From assembly GCA_023014365.1 (NCBI GenBank), contig JAEBUN010000002.1, positions 2,852,001 through 2,916,000 of the forward strand: a stretch of DNA of 64,000 bases. Direction: 5' to 3'. A model generated the notes under the pieces. It saw nothing but the letters and a program-made list of their open reading frames with translations, was not told the origin of the DNA and did no database searches. A program made the translations under genes and the position numbers. Source of the DNA: Lepiota brunneoincarnata. Taxonomy: Eukaryota > Basidiomycota > Agaricomycetes > Agaricales > Agaricaceae. Positions 20,704 to 30,660 of this stretch are shown in pieces (the stretch's first letter is position 1; each line of letters opens with the position of its first letter).

Positions 20704-22097
20704 TCCGAGCTCGGGAGAGCCGGCGCGTCTGTCTCGGGGAGCTGAGCCTGTCGGCCTTTAGCCTTGGCATCAGGGAATTTTTTCTTGTCGCAGTTAGCAG
20801 CCCTGTGATTGGGATCTGCGCAGACAAGGCAGAGGTTATTGTCGAAACGTCGTTGACGTTCCTCGGGGGTTAATTTACCGTCCTTACCAAGTTTACTAGT
20901 AAGGTCGGATTTGGGCAGGGCCGATTTCTGACCGGCGGACGGGTTGGGCGGATTGCCCTTGAAGCTGGTGTTGGGCGTGCTGCCTCTGTTATTATTGGCA
21001 GGCTTGGCGGCAGGTTGCGGGTTGGTCGAGGTGGAAGGGGATGGGTTACCTCCAGGTTTCCTAGAGGTGGTCGGGTCCGAAGCGGCTTTGGCGCGGGCCT
21101 TCTCGCGTTGGCGTTCCCAGTAGCGAGCGTCGATCTTCATCGCTGCTGCTCGCATTTCGATGAAGGTGTCGGGCTTGCCGTCGGGCCGATTGGACAGAAT
21201 GTCCTGGATGCGGTCGGGGAGGCCTTTATAGTAGCGGTGACAAAATACTTCGTCACCCCAGCGGAGTTGGCCAGCTAGGCGGAGAAAGTCGACGTTGTAG
21301 ACGGCGATCTTCTCGTCATAGCGCATTCGGAGGGAGTCGAGCTGCTCAGCAGCTTCTCCGGTCGGATCCGCGGGACCGAAATTGGTCTGCAGTTCCAGGG
21401 TGAACTGGTCCCAGTCCTCGATCCAGTGGTGCATTATTCCGTGGTTGTCGGCCTCATCGAGGCCGATTTCGAAGTGTTGCTGTGCCACACCTGTGAGGTA
21501 CGTCAACGCGAAGTTGACCTTGGTGGCGGGGATAGCGAACTGGGCCGGGTTAGTACGGAAGTAGAGCCGACATTGGAAGAGGAAGGGTTTGAGTTTGGCG
21601 GGGTCGGAACCTGTAAAGATGTCAGGTTCGCGAGCTTTGGTACGGGGAGTTCGAGGAGGCTGTGGGGCTTGAGAGTTCCCACGGCCGTCCATTTGGTCGG
21701 CTATGCGTTGGAAAACTCGGAGTATGAGTCTATCATGGTCGTCTCGGGTGTTGCCAGGTGGGATGTTGTTGTTGTTGTCGCCGTTGTCTGATGGTTCATC
21801 GTCGCCCGGGGGCCTGTCCCCGTTGTCAGGATAGTCATCGGGATCACCAGGGTCGCTGGGATCAGGATTGGGGTCGGGGCCATCGTCGGGGCCGTCGGGA
21901 GTCCGGAATACTGAAGGTTGTATATCTTCAGAGAAGCGGTCGGGAGTCGATGGTGTGACCGATGGTAGACGAGAGCGAGGAGCCCTCGGGGAGTCGGGTT
22001 GCAGTTCTTCGGAAAGGGGTTGTCGAGCGACACGTCTACTACGGCGAACGGCTGGAGTTACCAGAGTGCGAGTACGGGTAACTGTTCGAGAGACCAT
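20697..22097 (-). CDS. Gypsy-2 gag (466 aa)
   Basis: The ATG at 22097 is 53 nt inside the 5' LTR. A basic N-terminus and an acidic Pro/Asp-rich linker are followed by the Ty3-type capsid domain (about residues 150-330, with KLKPFLFQCRLYF and FALTYLTGVAQQHFE). A CLVCADPNHRAANC zinc knuckle lies near residue 430. It ends at a TAG preceded by GGAAAAA, where the pol frame (-1) is already open. Gag forms particles and packages element RNA. Confidence 0.93.
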   Translation of the reverse strand: MVSRTVTRTRTLVTPAVRRSRRVARQPLSEELQPDSPRAPRSRLPSVTPSTPDRFSEDIQPSVFRTPDGPDDGPDPNPDPSDPGDPDDYPDNGDRPPGDDEPSDNGDNNNNIPPGNTRDDHDRLILRVFQRIADQMDGRGNSQAPQPPRTPRTKAREPDIFTGSDPAKLKPFLFQCRLYFRTNPAQFAIPATKVNFALTYLTGVAQQHFEIGLDEADNHGIMHHWIEDWDQFTLELQTNFGPADPTGEAAEQLDSLRMRYDEKIAVYNVDFLRLAGQLRWGDEVFCHRYYKGLPDRIQDILSNRPDGKPDTFIEMRAAAMKIDARYWERQREKARAKAASDPTTSRKPGGNPSPSTSTNPQPAAKPANNNRGSTPNTSFKGNPPNPSAGQKSALPKSDLTSKLGKDGKLTPEERQRRFDNNLCLVCADPNHRAANCDKKKFPDAKAKGRQAQLPETDAPALPSSEK

Positions 22098-22137
22098 GGT
22101 TAGAAAGATTCAGAGTGTGGTGGACAGGAGGAGTGTG

Positions 22138-22148
22138 AGTCTGATAAT
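22138..22148 (-). promoter_or_regulatory. Gypsy-2 primer-binding site (self-priming type)
   Basis: On the element strand ATTATCAGACT lies 2 nt inside the 5' LTR and is a perfect complement of AGTCTGATAAT at 22418-22428 in the LTR. It does not begin with TGG as a tRNA-3'-end site would. Confidence 0.7.
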
Positions 22149-22150
22149 AC

Positions 22151-22813
22151 TGTTAGAGCCAGTGCGGGTCGGGACCGAAGCGGAGGGTCGGGGTGGTATC
22201 CTTGATATAAGGTAACCGGGAGACAGGGCGAAGTCAGTACATAGACTTCGGGACCGAGGCGGAGTACGTCGGGCAGGGGGTTGGACTTGCGGCCTCAGCG
22301 TATGTGCTGTGCCCTCCTACTGTCCTAGTCCGTATTTCAGGAAGTCGGGGCCGAAGCGGAGCGAGGCAGAAGAGAGGAGAGGATAGAGAACAGGGAGCTG
22401 GTCCGCTGCTCGATTTGATTATCAGACTGAGGAGTACAAGCCAAGTGCCTACGGTATATATACTACTAGCTCGACGAATTATGACTCGTACTGACTACGT
22501 GCGGAGCGAAGCGGAGACCCATATGGTTACAAGCGGATTACGAATAATTTCGAATGGAATGGAGACCGGTACGGGTATGGAGACTGGTAACGTATTCTGA
22601 TTACGGACGGAGAATGGAGAACTGGACAATGGGAGCACCGAGGGTCAGGTGATCGTGGCACGTGTAGAGGTAGGTCGCGTGATCGGGGCGAAGGGTTGCG
22701 GTCGGAGCCAGTCGGGGCCAAGTCGGAGGGCATAGGGTTGTCGTGTGGAGCACACGTGGAGTCGAGAAGCCGAAACCTAATGGTTAAGCTCTAGGTTTGG
22801 TGTGGATATGACA
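22151..22813 (-). repeat. Gypsy-2 5' LTR (663 bp)
   Basis: On the element strand a TATATATA box (about 22462) lies 34 nt before the AGTCTGATAAT stretch, which places the expected RNA 5' end at the self-primer. Confidence 0.95.
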
Positions 22814-25235
22814 AAGTACCACATCCTTTGACATAGTTTTTGACAAATGATTGCATCCCGGGCCAGTAGGCGTATTCCTGGAGTTTTCTAGTTGTTTCTG
22901 CGATTCCAGGGTGTCCTGCGGTGGGTGAGTCGTGTACTCTTTGCAGTAAGCGGCGTCTGAGGTGTAAATCTTGTGGTATAAATAGTTTTCCTTGAACACG
23001 TGGGTGTCCTGAGTCATCTTCTTGGGCGATGTCAGTCTGTTTCTTTTTCTTCCACAGCTCTTTTATTTCCTGTTTAGTATTTTCGTCGATAATATGGATA
23101 TGTTGTGGCTGTTCTGGGGTGAAGAATTTGTCAGGGAGTGCAACAACCTGTTTGTTGTCTCTTGTCTTGGGTTCATGATCGGGTCGTCTGGAAAGGGCAT
23201 CTGCTGGTCCATTTTTCTTTCCAGGGATATGTCGGATTTCGATGTCAAATCGTTGCATGTAGGCAATCCATTGGGCTTGTCTTCTGCTGAGGTCTTCAGG
23301 TTTTCTCCAGCGGCGAAGGTTGTCGTGATCTGACCATATGATGGTCCTGTGTGATGATCCTTCTATGTGGTGATGCCATTCTTTGAGTGCTCGGATAATG
23401 GCGAAGAGTTCCTGTTCGGAGCAATGATAGTTGCGTTCGGCTGGTGAGAATCCTTTCGAGAAGTATGCGACTGGGTGTTTAACTCCATTGTTGTCGCGTT
23501 GAAGTAGGACTGCTCCTGATGCAAATAGTGATGCGTCGCATTCGATTTCGAAGGGTTTGTCTTGGTCGGGGACCATTAATACCGGTTCGCTTTGGAATTT
23601 TCTCTTGAGAGTATCGAAGGCGTTCTGGCATTCTTCTGTCCATTCGAATTTCTTGGTTTTGGACATTAGGGCATTGAGAGGTTTTGCCCATGTGGCGTAT
23701 TGGTGTATGAATTTTCGATAGAAGTTGCAAAATCCTATGAATTTTCGTACGTCGCGCGGGGTAGTTGGTGTTGGCCATTCAGCGATGCCTTTGAGCTTTG
23801 CTGGGTCCATTGAAACTGAGTCGGGAGTGATAATAACTCCTAGATATTTGAGTCGTTGTCGTTCGAATTCGCATTTCTCGGTTTTGAGGTATAGATCGTT
23901 GTCCTTGAGTATCTTGAGTACTTCTCTTGTGAGGCGTCGAAGTTCTTGTTTTGTTTTTGCGTGAATGAGGATGTCGTCCATGTAAACGATTACTCCTCCA
24001 TTGTCGATGAGTTTTCGGAATAGTGAGTCCATCATGGTTTGGAATGTTGCTGGGGAGTTACACATTCCAAAGAACATAACCGTGGGTTCGAATAATCCTC
24101 GGGGTGTCCTGAAGGCTCCTTTCCATTCATCTCCTTTGCGTATGCGGATGTTGTTGTATCCTGCTCGTACGTCGAGTTTGGTAAAGTATTTTGATCCTCG
24201 GAGTTTGTCGAGAATATGAGAGATGAGGGGAAGGTTGTATGCATTTTTGACGGTATGCTCATTGAGGTACCTGTAGTCTTGACAGGGGCGTAGTTTTCCG
24301 TCTTTCTTTCCTACGAAGAAGAAGGGTGATGCCATTGGCGATTCGGATGGTCGAATGTATCCCTTTTGAAGGTTTTCTTCTAGAAATGTGTCGAGTTCCT
24401 TTTCTTCGTTGAGGGAGAGTCGGTAGGACTTCATGGCAATTGGTTTGAATGATTCCTTGAGTTCAATTTTGTGATCCCATGGTCGTTGTGGGGGAAATCG
24501 TTTGGCTTGTTTCTTGCTAAATACTGGGAGGTATTCGTGGAATTCCATGGGTACGACTTTTCTTGGGTCGTCGTTTTTCTTTTCTCCGTGTTGTATGGCG
24601 AGGAATTGTGATGCGGAGGCTTTGAAGTTGATTTCTTCGAAGCTTGTGGGCTCTAGTGTGGAGATGTGGTTGAGTTGGTCGTTGTAGATCCAATCGGGTT
24701 CCATGGATTGGATGAGTTCTCGGAATATAGTGTTGTCCCAACGTTCATTTCTCCAGCGTAGTTGTTTGGCATCCCAGTCGATGTCTGGGTTGTGTTCTGC
24801 GAGCCAAGGGAATCCAAGGATGAGTCTTGGGCTTCCGAGAGAGACTACTTTTGGTTTGATCTCCATATTCTTCCCGTTAACCGTTAGGTTGAGGGTCGTG
24901 TAGTGGGTGGCTGTTCCATTTTCGTTAACAGATCCATCGGCATTTCGTACTTCGATGGGTCGATCGAGGGGTGTTGTTTTGAATGAATGTTGTTTGACCA
25001 TTCCGGGGTCAATGAAGTTTCCTGCTGCTCCTGAGTCGAGTAGGGCGAGTAGTTCCACGCTTTCGGGTCCTTTCTTAGTGAACTTGTGTTTTCGGATTCG
25101 ACAGGGTAGATGTATTACGTGTGCTGACGATTCCTGTAACTTTACAACATTAATATCATTTTGTGAATAGGAAAGGGAAGGAGGTCTTTGTGGAGGACTA
25201 GACGTGGTGGCTAGTCTCCTTAGGCAAAATCCTTA
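22814..25235 (-). CDS. Gypsy-1 pol, 5' part: protease, RT, RNase H, start of integrase
   Basis: The frame opens near 25235 and runs to the gypsy-2 insertion. The protease shows ALLDSGAAGNFID near 25040. The RT catalytic block is VYMDDILIHAK near 23985. RNase H follows (DASLFASGAVL; AYFSKGFSPAERNYHCSEQE). The integrase zinc histidines are in RVHDSPTAGHPG. The last residues before the break are NYVKGCGT. Gag ends about 180 nt upstream, with stops between, so pol expression needs a mechanism beyond simple readthrough. Confidence 0.92.
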
Positions 25236-25314
25236 ACCAGAGGGGCATCTGGGTGGTTGGATTCATTTGCAAAATGTTTGTAGATGTCCTCGACTTCTTC
25301 GTCGGTTGCATCTT

Positions 25315-27121
25315 CTAGTATGTTGTATAGCGAGTTCTTTTTCCTGTAGCTTGCTTGTCTTCTTCTGGATATCGCATTTGACCAGTTTCTGGCATCCAAA
25401 TTGCGGGGTAATTCGGATCAGCGATATATTGTCTTCTTGGTGGGGCATTCGCGGGCGAAGTGTCCAGTCTTGCGGCAGTTGAAGCATCTCTTTTCCTTGA
25501 GATCCTTTCTTTGGGCGTCCATGAGGATTGCATTGAGGGCTTCGCGGGTGCGTTCTTGTACCAACTGGTGGAGTCTGTCTTCTTCGGTCTCCTCGTCTTC
25601 ATCAGCTTCCTTGGTGAGTAGATCTGGCTCGTCCTCAAAGTCGAGGTTGTAGACTGCTTCGGCGAGTTGGTCAATATCCATTGCGTTAGGGTCTGTTGCT
25701 TGATAGGGCAGTGGGACACGGCGCGTAAAAGCATTTCTTTTCCCTTTAAATGGGCGAGTGTGCAAAGTCGTTGGAAACGAGGGAGTTCCTCGAGTTTGCA
25801 TATAGTCGCGTTGAGTTTGTAGTATTTGATATGCTGTTCGAGCTTGCTTGAACCAGTCGCTGAGTTTGTTTCCTGGATTGAGGCTAATTGTCTTGATTGC
25901 GACGGGGCGATCCAGCCCGTTCTTGAAATAGTTGACCGCCGCCACTCCATCTCCAAGGTCGGCCTGATAGGCAAGTATCTGGAACTGGGATATGTAATCA
26001 TCGATATATCGTCCATTCTGTTTGAGGTGGCGGATTCTGTCCATTGCATCGGCGGGGACATTGTTTGGGGCGAAGGATGTATCGAGTCCTTCGAGAAATT
26101 TCTTCCATGTCGGAAGGGTCTGGCTTCCATCAAGTTCTTTGTTTGATTCCAAGAATGCTCCTCTCCATGTTGCGGCAGGGCCGGTGGACATGTATGAAAG
26201 GGCGAATTGTATCTTGGTCTTGTCATCGGAAAAGGCTCCTGGCTTTGCATCGATGTATAGTTGTACTGCATCCTTCCAGAGGCGGAAGTAGTCGGTCTCT
26301 CCATTAAAGGTTGGGGGTGTATTGATTTTTGCGGAGGAGGCCATATTGTTAATGTCAGAGGTTGTGGATTCCTCGTCGGAAGTGTGAATAGACCCGGTAG
26401 TGGGGCTAACTTCGGATGGTTCGGATTGTACAGGGGAACTGGATCGAGGCGGTGAGTGTACCGGTGATCCAAGTGGTGATGTGAGGGGTGAGAATGTTCT
26501 TGGGGGTTTCTGTTGCGAAGTGTTGTCGCTAGTTCTTGTACTTGTTGAGGGTTGAGGACCGGAGGATAGGGTAGATGTTCTATGAATCGGCTCCCCGAGC
26601 TTTGAGCGGGTAGAGGTGGCAGTTCTTTCAGGTGGTGGTTGTTTAGGTAGGGATTGAAGAACTGATGCTGGGGGTGCTGGGTATCCTGGGTCTTCTGTTT
26701 GACGTTGAACTCTCTCAGTAGGTTGTGTAGGGTACGGTGCGGAACCAGAGGGTGAACGAGTGAGGGGTATAGGTTTTGTTTTCTTTTTAGGGTCCGTGGT
26801 GGAGGGGGTGTGAAGTCGGGTTCGGAGTCGGTTGTCGACCAGTCAGAACTGTTGGATTCTTCGTAGTTGGTGGCAAGGGGGTCGTTTCGGTTTGTAGACA
26901 GGGTGAAGAGGGAAGAAGTCGAAGGTGAAGGTGAGGGTGAATAAACAACGCTTGCGGGTGCGTTATCCCAATCGACGCTTGAAGGTGCGGATGACCTGTA
27001 TACAACGCTTATGGGTGCGTTATCCCAATCAACACTTAAAGGTGTGGATGACCTATCAACGCTTTCAGTGCGTCTGACCAAGGGTGCAGAGGGTATGGTG
27101 GCCTGCTCTACAGGGGTGTAT
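25315..27121 (-). other. Gypsy-1 ATG-free leader frame, open across gag in another frame
   Basis: On the element strand one frame is open from about 27121 to 25315 (588 codons from a TTG at 27081). It runs through the leader and then across the whole of gag in a different frame. The leader half encodes Pro/Ser-rich sequence with a duplicated VDWDNAP-x-SVVY unit and has no ATG. It may be a non-AUG-started leader protein, a leader-Gag fusion separated by a frameshift, or a long chance frame. In gypsy-3 the equivalent leader frame is in phase with gag. Confidence 0.3.
25418..26344 (-). CDS. Gypsy-1 gag (308 aa)
   Basis: The ATG at 26344 is preceded by roughly 0.85 kb with almost no other ATG. 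The capsid core (FNGETDYFRLWKDAVQLYID; YMSTGPAATWRGAF; YISQFQILAYQADLGD) spans residues about 12-200. A CFNCRKTGHFAREC zinc knuckle lies near the C-terminus. It is the particle-forming protein of the element. Confidence 0.93.
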   Translation of the reverse strand: MASSAKINTPPTFNGETDYFRLWKDAVQLYIDAKPGAFSDDKTKIQFALSYMSTGPAATWRGAFLESNKELDGSQTLPTWKKFLEGLDTSFAPNNVPADAMDRIRHLKQNGRYIDDYISQFQILAYQADLGDGVAAVNYFKNGLDRPVAIKTISLNPGNKLSDWFKQARTAYQILQTQRDYMQTRGTPSFPTTLHTRPFKGKRNAFTRRVPLPYQATDPNAMDIDQLAEAVYNLDFEDEPDLLTKEADEDEETEEDRLHQLVQERTREALNAILMDAQRKDLKEKRCFNCRKTGHFARECPTKKTIYR

Positions 27122-27146
27122 CACCGGACAGCGACAAGGCGTGTCG

Positions 27147-27218
27147 TCAGATACGGTTGGCACTCGGATAGCGATAAAGCGTATCGTCTGCCGGTGTGGA
27201 AGGGTAGCGACAAGGCAT
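27147..27218 (-). promoter_or_regulatory. Short uORF in the gypsy-1 leader
   Basis: The only ATG between the LTR and gag on the element strand opens a 23-codon frame that ends at TGA. Gypsy-3 has a comparable single short uORF. Confidence 0.45.
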
Positions 27219-27257
27219 ACCGATACCACAGGGTGTACGATGGAGGTTGTCCAAAGG

Positions 27258-27269
27258 AAGCTTTAATCT
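27258..27269 (-). promoter_or_regulatory. Gypsy-1 primer-binding site (self-priming type)
   Basis: On the element strand AGATTAAAGCTT lies 2 nt inside the 5' LTR and is a perfect complement of AAGCTTTAATCT at 27441-27452 in the LTR, which itself sits about 35 nt after TATATAAGG. Confidence 0.75.
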
Positions 27270-27271
27270 AA

Positions 27272-27969
27272 TGTTATGATCCGTGCTCCTTCTGTATCTG
27301 AGGATAACTGGAGACGGCCTTCAATCACTCTACAAGGTGTCCGAGACGGTTGGCCTTATAGAGCTTAGTGGATCGCGCTCAATGAGATAACGAGGGAAGA
27401 CGCCAAGTTAAGGCAGAGAGGTAAACGACCGCTGTTAACAAGATTAAAGCTTGAGGCTTTAATCTCTACTTGTACAGGCCTTATATACCTAAGAGGTGCT
27501 ATATACTCGTTATAGGTTACTTGGCCGTTCTACTGGTCGTGCGCAGTCCTGACCATGATGCACATCCTGGCTGATGGCATCCTAGTGTTATTTATATTAC
27601 AATGAGTCAGTACTCTCGCTACTGCTGTGTGATGTTCCATCGCTTTCCTCTGACTCATAATTTTCTTCTCCTGATTGTATCTCCATGGAGTCTTCTTCGT
27701 TCTCGCTCTCCATTCTTTCGGTGTTTCCATCCGTATCGGAGGTTGGGTCGGTTGATCCATGGTTATCTTCCTCGTCCTCGGGGTATTCCAATATATCCTC
27801 CAAGGTTATCTCCATTCCTGCTTCTCTTGCCAGGTCCTGCATGGCGGTATAATATTCCCCTTCCTCGTCTTCGTATTCTTGTGCCCGTAGTTGGTCTGTA
27901 GTCTCCTGTACCCATCTTGTAAAGTCGAACAATAGTTCTTGTTCCTCCCGGTCTGGACTGTTCATAACA
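27272..27969 (-). repeat. Gypsy-1 5' LTR (698 bp)
   Basis: Twin of 12277-12974. A TATATAAGG on the element strand (27479-27487) marks the promoter. A hairpin AGATTAAAGC/GCTTTAATCT lies at the expected RNA start. The frame 27597-27965 is the LTR copy of the acidic tail of the post-pol ORF. Confidence 0.93.
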
Positions 27970-27974
27970 GTGCA

Positions 27975-30626
27975 TCAGTCCAAGAAACCTGGTGCTCAAT
28001 TCAATGCATATGATGATCTCTTCTCCATTTGTAAGAATGATGAGGAATCATTAGTTGATCTGGGGACACAAATAGAGAAGGCAATGGCAACTATACAGGA
28101 TTTATGTCCTACCAAGTTCACCATTACCAATCTTGATGAGGAACTACAATGCATGGTGTTGATTTGAGCATTACCAGAGGACTATGCACACCTGTTGACA
28201 GCACTACTGCTACAGGACAAATTGACCAAGTCAACTGTCCTTGCTGCCTTCCAAAATGAGGACCTCAATCGTCAAAAGTGAACAGAGATAGTCAATTGGG
28301 CAATGGTGGGAGGCTTTGGAGGAAAGAAAAAGTGGAAAATAAAGACACCAGGGGTTGTAGTCACTTGCTATGTCTGTGGCAAAGTGGGGCATATTGTGAG
28401 AGTGTGTCATGATCACAAAGACAAAGTTGGGACAAATACAGCAGAGGCACACAGAGTTGAGGAAAGTGGGGAGAAGATGCCAGAGTTGGCTTATGTGGCA
28501 AGTACTCTTTCTGGTTTTGAGGCATGCTTTACATCATCTAATAGTTTCCATTGGATTATAGACACAGGGGCCTCTTCTCATATGACCCCTCATAAAAGCT
28601 GGTTACAAGATTACACTCCATTTAGAGTTCCTGTTCAACTTGTGGACAACAGTATTGTATATTCAGAGGGTATTGGACGTGTTATCTTCAGACCAGTTAT
28701 TAATGGACAGTTAGAAAGAGATGTTGATTTTACCAGAGTACTACATGTTCCAGCATTATGGAGTAATCTTCTTGCTGTTCTATACCTAACTCTTCATAAA
28801 GGGATTGATGTTCACATTTCTCTTGATAAACTACAGTTCTTCCAAAAAGACCAATTACTATTCACTGGTTCAGTTAAAGGTACTACTGGTTATCTTGATG
28901 GTACTACTGTAGAAAATATAGAAAATGTTCATATTGCATCAACTCTTCCTCTGAATCTATCTCTGTGGCATAAATGGCTTGGGCATCACAATTATGAAGA
29001 CATCAAACAGATGATCAAAAGTGACATAGTTAGTGGAATGACAGTAAGCTCATCTGAGAAGCCTGATCCAATCTGTGAGCCATGTCTAGCAGGAAAAATG
29101 CATGCAAACCCATTCCCCCCTTCAGAGCATAGAGCATCACAGTCATTGGAACTTGTTCACTCTGATCTTCACCAAGTATCAGTAACATCATTGGGTGGTT
29201 TCAATTATTGGGTTACATTTATTGATGACTTCTCTCAAATTTGGGTTGTCATACCCTTAAAGAGAAAGAGTGATGTATTTGATGCATTCAAGCAGTTTAA
29301 GGTGTTTGCAGAAAATCAAACTGGACACACTCTAAAAACCTTCCAATGTGACAAAGGGGGTGAATATATGGGATCAAACTTTATCAAGTTCCTTGATGAT
29401 TGTGGCATTGCTAGACAATATACTGTGCAAAATAGGCTACAACAAAATGGTGTTGCTGAACAAGCAAACAGAACACTTAATGAAAGGATTACAGCTATGA
29501 TCTCAGAAGCTAATCTGTCAAAGGGGTACTGGGATGAATATCTTGCTGCACTTGTTCATGTTTGGAATCACTGTCCCACATCTGTACTGCCAAGTATGAC
29601 ACCATATGAGGCATGGTATGGCAAGAAATCTGATGTCAGTCATCTTAGAGTTTGGGGGTGTATTGCATATGTCCATACCCAAAAGGATAAAAGGTCACCA
29701 CTTGGAAGTCATATGGAAAAGTGTGTATTCATTGGGTATCCTGAAGGATATAAGGGGTGGAAATTTTACAATCCTGTTACAAAGAAAACAGTTATCAGTG
29801 AATGTGCAGAGTTTGATGAGCATGTTGGTTTAAATGGTCCTCTCCATCACCAAGTGCAACCTAATGATATAAATGATAAGGAACCTGTTCCACCAGCCCC
29901 TGAACCAGTTCTGGTACCACTCACTGACCCATTGACTCCATGTGTACAAATACCACCAACTGGACAAGTTGAAGCAAATGATAAACTGGATGATGACATC
30001 AGAGAAGGCCTACCAAGTGAACCTGAAATTGACTCTAGACCAATTGCTATTTGAAAGCCCAAATGGAATGTGGCATGCCCACTAGGATATTGGAAGCATA
30101 GAGAGCCTAAACCACTGGTCACTGACTCAGAATCAGAGGATGAGCAATAGAATGCTCAGTTTAGCCAAGAGATGGAACCACAGTCATACTCTGAGGCATT
30201 AGAGTGACCAAATGGTGAGGGTGATAAATGGCATGAGGCAGCACTGGAGGAGATTAATGCCCACCTCACAAATGGAACTTGGTCACTTGTACCACTGCCT
30301 CCAGGGGAGAAAGCAATTGGGTCTAAATGGGTGTTCAAGGTTAAACACAATGCAGATGGCTCTATAGAGTGTTACAAAGCCTGTATTGTAGCAAAGGGAT
30401 TTAGTCAGCAACCAGGACAAGATTATTTTGAAACCTTTGCATCAACTATGCATCAGAGTACCATCCGAACTATACTTGCTCTGGCTGCTATTGAAGACCT
30501 AAATCTGCATACTGTGGACATATCTCATGCTTTTATCAATAGTGATATTGATGCTGAAGTATATATGAAGCAGCCAGAAGGGTTTTGTAAGGGCAACCTG
30601 GTCACCATGTTGCATCGGCTAAGCAG
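27975..30626 (+). pseudogene. Copia-2 gag 3' part, protease, integrase and partial RT
   Basis: Gag resumes with the GAQFNAYDDLFSI pattern and stops near 28165 and 28279. The zinc knuckle CYVCGKVGHIVRVC is near 28370. The protease IIDTGASSHMTPH is at about 28555. The integrase HHCC (HKWLGHHN, CEPCLAGK) is near 28970-29090. The catalytic D, D and E lie in VHSDLHQV, FQCDKGGEY and LQQNGVAEQ. Stops occur at 30052 and twice more before the RT. The RT runs from SKWVFKVKH to QPEGF and ends before the YVDD block. It is clearly non-functional. Confidence 0.88.
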
Positions 30627-30660
30627 GGAGAAACCTTAGAGAATTGAGTAAGGTTTCTCC
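30627..30660. repeat. Hairpin at the copia-2 breakpoint
   Basis: GGAGAAACCTTA and its perfect inverted copy TAAGGTTTCTCC flank a 10-nt loop, exactly where copia-2 similarity ends. Confidence 0.6.

Larger units (their letters stand above)
15368..22813 (-). mobile_element. Gypsy-2: chromodomain Ty3/gypsy element on the minus strand, apparently intact
   Basis: A 7446-bp element with two 663-bp LTRs (TGTTAGAG/ATATGACA ends) that differ at about seven positions, and AAGTA duplications. Gag and pol are both open and complete. A purine tract and a self-complementary primer site are present. It also carries an antisense ORF after pol. It is probably the youngest insertion in the left half of the window. 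Confidence 0.96.
12277..27969 (-). mobile_element. Gypsy-1: chromodomain Ty3/gypsy element on the minus strand, hosting gypsy-2
   Basis: Two 698-bp LTRs with TGTTATGA/TCATAACA ends and a perfect 5-bp duplication bound the element. Element order runs right to left: 5' LTR, self-complementary primer site, ATG-poor leader, gag, pol (protease, RT, RNase H, integrase, chromodomain), a post-pol zinc-knuckle ORF, 3' LTR. Gypsy-2 is inserted in the integrase zinc region. Apart from that, the reading frames look intact and the LTRs are nearly identical, so it is young. The internal length without gypsy-2 gives an element of about 8.2 kb. Confidence 0.95.
11311..30626 (+). mobile_element. Copia-2: Ty1/copia element, 3'-truncated, hosting gypsy-1
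   Basis: It runs from its 5' LTR (11311) through gag to 12276, is interrupted by gypsy-1 (12277-27969), and resumes in frame at 27975 with gag, protease, integrase and half of the reverse transcriptase. Similarity stops abruptly near 30626. No 3' LTR was found in the window. The left edge abuts the NACHT pseudogene. The body is CpG-poor with several in-frame stops, consistent with an old insertion. Confidence 0.85.
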
